Assembly (NCBI GenBank): GCA_964587655.1
Contig: CAZPMT010000008.1
Coordinates: 27,893 to 91,892 of the forward strand
Reading direction: 5' to 3'
Length of the DNA: 64,000 bases
Source: CAZPMT01 sp964587655
GTDB lineage: Bacteria > Hydrogenedentota > Hydrogenedentia > Hydrogenedentales > SLHB01
The notes under the pieces are model-generated. The model was not told the DNA's origin and did no database searches. It saw only the letters and a list, made by a program, of their open reading frames with translations. Numbering within the stretch: position 1 is the stretch's first letter; the number at the start of each line of letters is the position of its first letter. A program made the position numbers and the translations under genes. Positions 42,656 through 49,580 of this stretch are shown here, one piece after another.

Positions 42656-42691
42656 TATACACGGTATAGCCTAGCGGCGCGGATTTGTCAA
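42656..42691 (-). promoter_or_regulatory. mazEF promoter with overlapping operator
   Basis: Read on the minus strand: TTGACA (42691-42686), 17 bases, TATACC (42668-42663). The -10 is part of a perfect inverted repeat TATAC-CGT-GTATA at 42668-42656, a likely MazE-binding site, 19 bases before the MazE start. Confidence 0.7.
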
Positions 42692-42742
42692 GCGAGGCGG
42701 AACCCGGCGCCTGAATTCTATGGTCCCTAAACTCGTGGCGTC

Positions 42743-43654
42743 TTACTTTACCCTCGCCGTGTCTTGCACTTTTGTGCTTCGCGCGAGGTAAGCATCGAGA
42801 GTTTCGAGTTCGAAGGCTTTGATGATGTCGATGATGTCGAGGCCGGGTTTCCGGGGGAGGATACGCCACCATCCTTCTTCTTCGTAGACGTGTATGTCGA
42901 CGTCCGGTCCGTAGGTCTTGCGGATGGCCTCGAGCTTCTCGAACTGGAAGTCGAGGTGGAAGAGGGGATTGTCGAGGTCGAGCGTGGCGAGGACCCATTT
43001 CTTGTATACGCCCTGCCGGTCGAGGATGAGGCCGTCGAGATCGATAATGCGGCAGCATTGCTCGTAGCACGCGGCGACGATGGGGATGTGGAAGACGGTG
43101 GCGAGGGATTCGAGGATGCGTCCGCCGGAGAACGCGGAGGGGAAGAAGATGATCTCGGCCCCGGCATCTTTGAGCGATTTCCAATCGTTAGGCCAGTTCG
43201 CATCAAAACAGATCTGGCAGCCGATCTTTCCGAAATCGGTCTGGATGATCGACGGGGCCGTCGCGCCGGGCGTTACCTGATCCTCGATCTCGGAGATCAC
43301 GGGGTGGATCTTGTCGTAGCGTCCGACGACCGCTCCTTGCCGATCGAGAACGGCGGCGGTGTTGAAAAGCTTGCCGCCGCGTTTTTCGATCATGGCGCAG
43401 ACGATATAGCAGCCGTGCTGTTTGGCCTTTTCGGCGACGCGCGTGAAGGTTGGGCCGTCCGGTGTCTGGGCCATGGCCAGGTGGCCGAGGCCAGTCTCGC
43501 GCGAGTCGAAAGTCTCCGTCAGACACACGATGTCCGGCTTCTCGACCGCAACGCGGTCCAGGACCTCGCACGTCCAATCGAGGTTGTCGGCGATGTTCCG
43601 TGGTTTCTTTTCGTTCAGATCCGTGAATGCCGCGACGCGCACTTTGCGACTCAT
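42743..43654 (-). CDS. Carbon-nitrogen hydrolase (nitrilase superfamily)
   Basis: The 303-residue protein has the Glu-Lys-Cys triad: VCLTETFDSRE (Glu), YDKIHPV (Lys) and GCQICFDANWPNDW (Cys). Members cleave amides, nitriles or carbamoyl groups. Length is normal. The C-terminal part ends with WWRILPRKPGLDIIDIIKAF, not seen in the best known members. On the left lies the mazEF pair, and on the right (43766) the porin gene on the same strand ends 100 bases away, so an operon with the porin is possible but not shown. The substrate is unknown. Confidence 0.87.
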   Translation of the reverse strand: MSRKVRVAAFTDLNEKKPRNIADNLDWTCEVLDRVAVEKPDIVCLTETFDSRETGLGHLAMAQTPDGPTFTRVAEKAKQHGCYIVCAMIEKRGGKLFNTAAVLDRQGAVVGRYDKIHPVISEIEDQVTPGATAPSIIQTDFGKIGCQICFDANWPNDWKSLKDAGAEIIFFPSAFSGGRILESLATVFHIPIVAACYEQCCRIIDLDGLILDRQGVYKKWVLATLDLDNPLFHLDFQFEKLEAIRKTYGPDVDIHVYEEEGWWRILPRKPGLDIIDIIKAFELETLDAYLARSTKVQDTARVK

Positions 43655-43765
43655 TGAACCTCTCCCTCCGTCCGTTTCCCTGGCTGCCCGCGATTATACG
43701 CATTTCGCCATTTGCGGAACAGCGCGACTATCAGCGCGCGAGAGGCTCGATGAGTGCGTAGCGTC

Positions 43766-45328
43766 CTAGAAACTCAACTTCGTCTCGAAGTACACGTAGT
43801 CGGCGTCATCCGCCTTAGTACCGCCGCTAAAGATGAGGCCGCTTCCGTTGCTGAAACTGCCTTCTCCAAGGCCGTCGTTTACAAAGAGGTGCGCGTAGCC
43901 GACCTCGAACGACAGGTCCTTCGAGTAATTGTAGGTTGCGATGATCTCGGCTTCCCAGCCAATGTCGGTGGCGTTCGCCTTTGTGATGAACGGCAACAAC
44001 GCGTACTTCGGGACATGGAAGGCCGCGAGCGACGCGCAGTGCATTCCCAGCAGCGATATCTTCAAGCTCTCGGTGGGCTGCACGCTGACGCCCGTGCGGA
44101 GCACCCACCCGTTCGAGAAGTCTGAGTTCTCCATGAACTCGCTGTACTCCCATGAGGAAAACAGCCGGTTGAAGCTAACGCTCGCTTGCGGACGCCAGTA
44201 TGGGTTGTACACCGCCGACATCCAGTCCAAGAAACCGTGCGGCCCGCGATTGTCCTCGCCGTCGAAGTAGGCGCCGCCGATGAACACACGCGGGGTCCAG
44301 GCCACGTCGAAGTTGTAGCCCACCTCAAGGTTGGCGCCCCAGTTGTTGAACGACGGGTCCTTGGGACCGTACATAGAGACGTTTCCCGCACCTGCGAACG
44401 CCATGCCGGCCGCTTCGGCGTCGCCGAACTGATAGGCGGCTTCGGCCTCGAAGTCGACGCGGCCTATCTTCCCATTTCCGCGGAGGCCGACGGTGTGCAG
44501 GTTCGTGACGCCCGGGGAGTTGGCCGCGAGGATGGCCGGGATGACGGCCGCGTCCGCGCCGAAGAAAGTGGGCGTTTGCGCGTCACGCAGGTAGAGCCAG
44601 TATGCGTCCAACGTGACGCCCTCGATTCCGAGATAGCTCGCGTAGACGCCGTACAGATCGACGTCGCCGTCTCCCTGCATGGGGCTGTTTTCCGCAAGTT
44701 TCGCCCAGAATCCGTCAACGCTGAACGTGTCCGTAGCGTACGTCAGCCGGACGGCGTCGAAACTCGTTCCGACGAAGAAGGCGGCGGTTTCGTTCGGGGC
44801 GATGAGCCATCCGCTGCCGAATTTCAGTTCCTGCCGGCCCACGCGCAATCGAAGCGGCAAGCCGAACATTTCGCGGGCTTCGATGTACGCTTGATAGACT
44901 TGCACGGGACTGTCAGAACCCCAGAACGTGCTACCGCCCGATGACGAAGCGCGAGAGTCCGCGCCCGTGAGGTAGTCCGAGCGGAAATCTTCGCCCCAGA
45001 TATCGTAACTGTCCAGTTCAATGAAGGCGCTGACGTTGTCCGTGAAATCGGCCTTCACGTTGAGCTTCGTGCGCTGTTCGACCCACGCGATGCTGTTGGC
45101 GTCGTTGTTCCACCCGAAAAACGGCGAATCCACCTGGAACCGTCCCGGCATGGCCGGATACCGCAAGGCCGTGTACTTGTCCGGACCCGACGATCCGCTG
45201 TACCAATTGCCGCGGATGCGAACAGATCCGCCAACCACTACGTTCTGCAAGTCGGCAAATGCGGACAAAGCGACGCTCGCAAAGGCGACAGCAACCGCTG
45301 CTAACACAATACTGCGATGATCGGACAT
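43766..45328 (-). CDS. Outer-membrane porin, alginate-export (AlgE-like) family
   Basis: The 520-residue protein starts at 45328 after GGGAGGAG with a signal peptide (SIVLAAVAVAFASVALSAFAD). The rest is an alternating beta-strand pattern that ends in YVYFETKLSF, a C-terminal aromatic outer-membrane signature. FKADFTDNVSAFIELDSYDIWGEDF and LRLRVGRQELKFGSGWLIAPNETAAFFVGTSFDAVRLTYATD match alginate-export porins. It forms a pore for anionic polysaccharide or small solutes. A promoter-like pair lies upstream (45398-45426). Its start is divergent from the histidine-kinase gene with about 700 bases between. Confidence 0.85.
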   Translation of the reverse strand: MSDHRSIVLAAVAVAFASVALSAFADLQNVVVGGSVRIRGNWYSGSSGPDKYTALRYPAMPGRFQVDSPFFGWNNDANSIAWVEQRTKLNVKADFTDNVSAFIELDSYDIWGEDFRSDYLTGADSRASSSGGSTFWGSDSPVQVYQAYIEAREMFGLPLRLRVGRQELKFGSGWLIAPNETAAFFVGTSFDAVRLTYATDTFSVDGFWAKLAENSPMQGDGDVDLYGVYASYLGIEGVTLDAYWLYLRDAQTPTFFGADAAVIPAILAANSPGVTNLHTVGLRGNGKIGRVDFEAEAAYQFGDAEAAGMAFAGAGNVSMYGPKDPSFNNWGANLEVGYNFDVAWTPRVFIGGAYFDGEDNRGPHGFLDWMSAVYNPYWRPQASVSFNRLFSSWEYSEFMENSDFSNGWVLRTGVSVQPTESLKISLLGMHCASLAAFHVPKYALLPFITKANATDIGWEAEIIATYNYSKDLSFEVGYAHLFVNDGLGEGSFSNGSGLIFSGGTKADDADYVYFETKLSF

Positions 45329-46022
45329 GGTTCTCTCCTCCCGTTTTCTTCTTGTCCCAGTATGGAGATACGAAACTCCTACCGGCTTCAATCACGCATG
45401 ATCTGTGCCGAAATGTACAAGTGCAATCTTCACGGAGGAAACGAGGCCGATCCGTTAGATTGCACGCGGGTATGAGCACGAGATGGGACGATTCCCCGTA
45501 CCTCCGCGTAGGATCTATTTCGTGAACCTACAGAAATGGAGCTTGACCGCATGGGTTTGCGCTGCTATCCGCCGAGCGGGGTCATGTCGTGAACGGATAC
45601 GTCCTCTCGGTGCGCCGCCTACCTGGGTCAGCAATTGCCGGTGGCGACAGGTTCCCTCATCCGGGATCTTGAGGCCGCATATAAGGTATCAAGATAAGCG
45701 CTTTGACGGTTCAGGCTTTCCCGATGCGGACCTACATGAAACTCGTGGGCATTCAGAGTACAATCAAGGTGAAACGCCCGCGGTCACCGGGCTAGATGAT
45801 ACTTCAGGCTCGTATCCTCCGTGAGTTTCAAGACGGAGCCGGCATGAACGTTATGGTGCAGCAACGTTTCCGGAGACTTGCGGCGGCCACCCCGATTTGC
45901 CCGGACGGCGCCGCCATTGCGATCATGGTGAGCGCGGGCGGCGCATTGCTTGCTGTACCGAGCCAAGGGGCATGGACGAAGCCGCGTGATGCTTCGTTCC
46001 CTGGACGGCAGTGGTTCTAACA
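45329..46022. other. Long intergenic region between porin and histidine kinase
   Basis: About 690 bases. The porin promoter lies at 45398-45426. Two short plus-strand frames (45483-45824 and 45796-46020) have no recognisable protein features and are unlikely to be genes. The stretch 45590-45680 contains several short GC-rich complementary pieces, but I could not fit it to a known riboswitch. It could hold regulation for the porin and the kinase. Confidence 0.5.
45398..45426 (-). promoter_or_regulatory. Candidate porin promoter
   Basis: On the minus strand TTGCAC (45426-45421), 17 bases, GATCAT (45403-45398), about 70 bases before the porin start. Confidence 0.45.
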
Positions 46023-49000
46023 ATGGAGAACACTCAATTGAGCTCCCTTGACAATGCCTCCAAGAATCCCGGAAGAGAGACCACGGTGCATGCTTCAACA
46101 CAGTTTGTCAAACCACGACAAACTGTGAGCACCGCGAGCGTCATTCCCGTCAAACTCTATGTTCTGGGTCTTGCAGTGGCCTGGACCTTCGTGATTGGGG
46201 TTCTTCTGTGGGTGAACTCTAGCGCGGCCAAAGACGAAACACTTGACGCGGTGCTCGCCGAAGCGAGAGGAATCTTCAACGGGTATTCGGTGTACATGCA
46301 ACCTGCCTATATGACGCGGGACTTCCATCGGGCTGGAAAAGAGGGAAATCGGGAACACATCACGAGCCTCAAGCCCGTCGACCCGGAAAATGCTCCGGAT
46401 TCCTGGGAGACTGCCAGCCTGCAAGCGTTTGAGGCCGGGACGAATGAAAACAGTTCCATTGAGGTGTTGGACGGGGAGCCGACTCTGCGTTACATGGCCC
46501 CAGTGATAATGCAGGAACCGTGTCTTCGGTGTCATGAGGGCCAAGGTTACAAGCCGGGAGACATAGGCGGTGGGATCGCCGTGTCGGTGGCGTTGCGGCC
46601 GTACCTTGCTGCAAACCGCGCGCGTCTTATGTCCGGAATTCTGGGGTATGGCGTCCTGTGGGTCTTGGGTTTGTGCGGCATAGGAATCGGCGCGAGAAAC
46701 GCGGGGAAGCGCCTCGCCCAAGACAGGCGGGCGGAGGCGGCAGTGCGTGAAAATGAGATTAAGTTCCGGACGCTTTACGAGTCGACGTCCGATGCCGTGA
46801 TGCTGCTCGACGAGAAAGGCTTCTTTGACTGTAACGGCGCTACGCTGCGGATCTTCGGATGCGGGAGCCATGAGGAGTTTTGCTCGAAGCACCCGGCGAA
46901 CTTGTCGCCGCCCGTGCAGCCCGGAGGCACGGACTCGATGGTCTTGGCCAATGAACGGATAGCGACCGCCATGAGAGAGGGTAGTTGCCGCTTCGAGTGG
47001 ATGCACCGCCGCGTGGATGGCGCGGACTTCCCAGCGGAGGTGCTCCTGAATGCGCTGGAGATCGAAGGCAGGAAGGTGCTTCAAGCGGTTGTACGGGACA
47101 TCACGGAACGTAAGCAAGTGGAACAGGAACTCCGCGAGGCCAAAGAAGCCGCGGAAGGCGCCGCAAAGACCAAGGCCATGTTTCTTGCCAACATGAGCCA
47201 TGAGATCCGCACCCCCATGAACGGCGTCATTGGCATGAACGGCCTCTTGCTGGATACCGAATTGACGGCCGAGCAACGCCAGTATGCCGAGATTGTCAGC
47301 AACAGCGCCAATGCCTTGTTGGCCGTTATCAACGATATTCTCGACTTCTCCAAAGTCGAGGCCGGCAAACTGGACCTCGAGATCCTGGATTTCGATCTGA
47401 GAACGACTATCGAGGACATGAACGACATTCTGGCAATCAAGCCCCAGGAAAAAGGGATCGAATATGCGTGTGTCATCGCACCTGAGGTCCCGGTTCTTCT
47501 TCAGGGTGATCCGGGCCGATTGCGCCAAGTCCTGACGAATCTTATCGGCAACGCCGTCAAGTTCACATCCAAAGGTGAAATCATCGTCCGAGCGGACCTC
47601 GTGGGCACAGTTTGTCAAGCCACGACAAACTGTGAGAATGAAGACAACGCCACGATCCGATTTGCCGTCACCGACACCGGCATTGGGATTCCCAAGGAAA
47701 AGGTGGACTCCCTCTTTGAGGTGTTTACCCAGGTGGATGCCTCAGTCACGCGCAAGTACGGCGGAACGGGCCTCGGGTTAGCCATCTCCAGACAGCTCGT
47801 CACGATTATGGGGGGTGAGATTGGTGTGGACAGCGAACCGGGGAAGGGTTCCACGTTTTGGTTTACCGTCAAGTTCGGCAAACAACCCACCCGTATGTCG
47901 GTCCATAATACGGGTGAAGGCAGGCAGATTCCCGTCGAAGTCCGTACGAGCATCGAGGGCATGCGCATCCTCATTGTGGACGATAACTCCACCAACCGGT
48001 TTGTTCTCAGGGAACAGCTTCGATCGTGGCGTTGCCGGCCCGAGGAAGCGTGTGACGCCGAAACGGCAATTGAAAAGCTCCGTACCGCGGCAAGAGATAA
48101 AGACCCCTTTCCGATCGCGATACTCGACATGCAAATGCCCGGCATGGACGGCGATACCCTTGGCCGTATGATCCGGGAAGATCAGACCTTGCGAGATACG
48201 CGATTGGTGATGCTGACCTCGGTTGGGAAGCGGGGCGATGCGGCTCGTCTGGCGCAAGTGGGCTTCTCCGCTTACCTGACCAAACCCGTGAGACAGTCCC
48301 GGCTATATGACTGCATGGCAGAGGTCGCCGCCCGTATATCGGTCCATGATACGGGCGGTGGCGTGCAATTGGCGCTGGAGCCGGTTCATAGGCCCATCAT
48401 CACGAAATACAGCGTCCTGGATGACCGCAAGCAGAGGATCCGTATTCTGCTGGCCGAAGACAACATCACCAACCAGATAGTGGCCGTGAAGAGCCTGGAG
48501 AAGCTCGGTTATCGCGCCGATGCCGTCGCCAACGGTGCTGAGGCGGTCAAGGCACTCGAGACGGTTCCATATGATTTGGTGTTCATGGACGTCCAAATGC
48601 CTGAAATGGACGGGTTTGAGGCGACGAAGCTAATTCGGGATCCCGCCAGTGCCGTTCAGAATCACGCGGTCCCCATCATCGCAATGACGGCCCACGCTAT
48701 GAAAGGGGATCGGGAAGAGTGCCTTCGAGCCGGGATGGATGACTACGTTTCCAAACCCGTCAACCTAAAGGAGTTTGCGAGCGCCATCCAGCGTCAACTT
48801 GCGCGCAGCGAGCGGTACACGAAAGAAATCGTTGAGGCCCAGAGAACATGCGAGGACGGGGCCTTCGACAAGGAAGCCGCGTTGAGCCGTGTCGGAGGCG
48901 ATGAAACGATCCTGAATGAAATCCTTGCCGTGTTCCTGGAAGATGCCGTTCATCAGATTGACCTGCTGCGTCAAGCCGCCGCCAACAACGATGCCGTGGC

Positions 49001-49223
49001 GATGAGTCATCAGGCCCATTCTCTCAAGGGCGCATCGGGCAGTGTCGGCGCAATCGCAGTGCAGAAGGTTGCGTTCAGCATCGAGACCGCGGGGCGGGAT
49101 GGCGACCCGGAGCAGGCGGCCTCACTGATCCCCAAACTCCAGGAGGAATTCGATAGGTTCAAAGTGCTTCTTGCCCCGCCCGTATTACGGTCAGACATAC
49201 GGGCGCCGAGGACACTCCGATAG
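46023..49223 (+). CDS. Heme-sensing hybrid histidine kinase with two receivers and HPt
   Basis: The 1066-residue protein has a transmembrane helix (about 42-66), a DUF3365/Tll0287-like periplasmic domain with the heme motif CLRCH at 167-171, a second helix (202-223), PAS (245-365), HisKA with MSHEIRTP (His393), HATPase (505-620) with NAVKF, DTGIGIP and GTGLGLAI, receiver 1 (Asp702), receiver 2 (Asp856) and HPt (His999). It should sense a redox or gas signal and pass phosphate through the receivers and HPt to a partner not encoded here. Five 29-base palindromes are translated within: two of family A (46099, 47606), three of family B (47888, 48329, 49177). No output regulator follows. Confidence 0.88.
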   Translation: MENTQLSSLDNASKNPGRETTVHASTQFVKPRQTVSTASVIPVKLYVLGLAVAWTFVIGVLLWVNSSAAKDETLDAVLAEARGIFNGYSVYMQPAYMTRDFHRAGKEGNREHITSLKPVDPENAPDSWETASLQAFEAGTNENSSIEVLDGEPTLRYMAPVIMQEPCLRCHEGQGYKPGDIGGGIAVSVALRPYLAANRARLMSGILGYGVLWVLGLCGIGIGARNAGKRLAQDRRAEAAVRENEIKFRTLYESTSDAVMLLDEKGFFDCNGATLRIFGCGSHEEFCSKHPANLSPPVQPGGTDSMVLANERIATAMREGSCRFEWMHRRVDGADFPAEVLLNALEIEGRKVLQAVVRDITERKQVEQELREAKEAAEGAAKTKAMFLANMSHEIRTPMNGVIGMNGLLLDTELTAEQRQYAEIVSNSANALLAVINDILDFSKVEAGKLDLEILDFDLRTTIEDMNDILAIKPQEKGIEYACVIAPEVPVLLQGDPGRLRQVLTNLIGNAVKFTSKGEIIVRADLVGTVCQATTNCENEDNATIRFAVTDTGIGIPKEKVDSLFEVFTQVDASVTRKYGGTGLGLAISRQLVTIMGGEIGVDSEPGKGSTFWFTVKFGKQPTRMSVHNTGEGRQIPVEVRTSIEGMRILIVDDNSTNRFVLREQLRSWRCRPEEACDAETAIEKLRTAARDKDPFPIAILDMQMPGMDGDTLGRMIREDQTLRDTRLVMLTSVGKRGDAARLAQVGFSAYLTKPVRQSRLYDCMAEVAARISVHDTGGGVQLALEPVHRPIITKYSVLDDRKQRIRILLAEDNITNQIVAVKSLEKLGYRADAVANGAEAVKALETVPYDLVFMDVQMPEMDGFEATKLIRDPASAVQNHAVPIIAMTAHAMKGDREECLRAGMDDYVSKPVNLKEFASAIQRQLARSERYTKEIVEAQRTCEDGAFDKEAALSRVGGDETILNEILAVFLEDAVHQIDLLRQAAANNDAVAMSHQAHSLKGASGSVGAIAVQKVAFSIETAGRDGDPEQAASLIPKLQEEFDRFKVLLAPPVLRSDIRAPRTLR
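46099..46127. repeat. Family A 29-bp in-gene palindrome, copy 2
   Basis: Arms CACAGTTTGTC and GACAAACTGTG, loop AAACCAC. Read as TQFVKPRQTVS in the N-terminal cytoplasmic tail of the kinase, before the first membrane helix; a different frame from the other three copies. Confidence 0.9.
47606..47634. repeat. Family A 29-bp in-gene palindrome, copy 3
   Basis: Perfect arms, loop AAGCCAC. Read as GTVCQATTNCE in the HATPase domain in the variable turn between the strand ending IIVRADLV and the strand beginning ATIRFAVTDTG. Confidence 0.9.
47888..47916. repeat. Family B 29-bp in-gene palindrome, copy 2
   Basis: Arms CACCCGTAT and ATACGGGTG (one compensated change in each arm versus consensus), loop GTCGGTCCATA. 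Read as TRMSVHNTGE in the linker between HATPase and receiver 1. Confidence 0.9.
48329..48357. repeat. Family B 29-bp in-gene palindrome, copy 3
   Basis: Arms CGCCCGTAT and ATACGGGCG, loop ATCGGTCCATG; one more flanking pair extends each arm. Read as ARISVHDTGG in the linker between receivers 1 and 2. Confidence 0.9.
49177..49205. repeat. Family B 29-bp in-gene palindrome, copy 4
   Basis: Arms CGCCCGTAT and ATACGGGCG, loop TACGGTCAGAC. Read as PVLRSDIRA in the C-terminal tail after the HPt domain, 18 bases before the stop codon, in a frame different from copies 1-3. Confidence 0.9.
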
Positions 49224-49276
49224 CGGAAAGTGGCGAAAACGATCCCCTGCCTCGCCGTACCTCTCTACAAGAGACT

Positions 49277-49477
49277 TAGCCCGGACTTCTCACAGTCTCG
49301 GCTCTGTTTACCATAACATGATGGCAGCAGCGACGCATACGGCGAGAGAATAGACGCACAGTGTCATTGCGAGCGAAGCGAAGCAATCTCCGGCATTCGT
49401 CGCAGGCGCAACGCCACCGCGGGTATCTGAGATTGCTTCGCTTCGCTCGCAATGACACTGTGAGAAGTCCGGGTTAG
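49277..49477. mobile_element. MITE-like element with 34-bp inner arms
   Basis: Inner arms 49357-49390 and 49429-49462 are perfectly complementary over 34 bases (CACAGTGTCATTGCGAGCG...). Outer ends TAGCCCGGACTTCTCACAG at 49277 and its complement ending near 49477 match at 18 of 19 positions. No gene fits inside. A related copy, with its own compensating changes, is at 62511-62616. This fills most of the 357-base interval between the kinase and the next gene. Confidence 0.75.
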
Positions 49478-49580
49478 CGTTCAACTACGTCAATGTCCAC
49501 AGAAGGCGTGTCGCCCGGACGGTTGCCGTTCCCGCGTCGGAGTGTTACTCTAACGCAAGTGAGAAAGGGATAGACAGCGA

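Noticed and set aside
43422..43769. Frame of 115 codons opposite the nitrilase gene
   Set aside because: Shadow of a gene that has a complete Glu-Lys-Cys triad.
45590..45680. Possible riboswitch (c-di-GMP or cobalamin type)
   Set aside because: Several short complementary pieces, but no consensus core could be matched.
45483..45824. Short frame of 113 codons before the kinase
   Set aside because: No homology-like pattern, no ribosome site; most likely chance.
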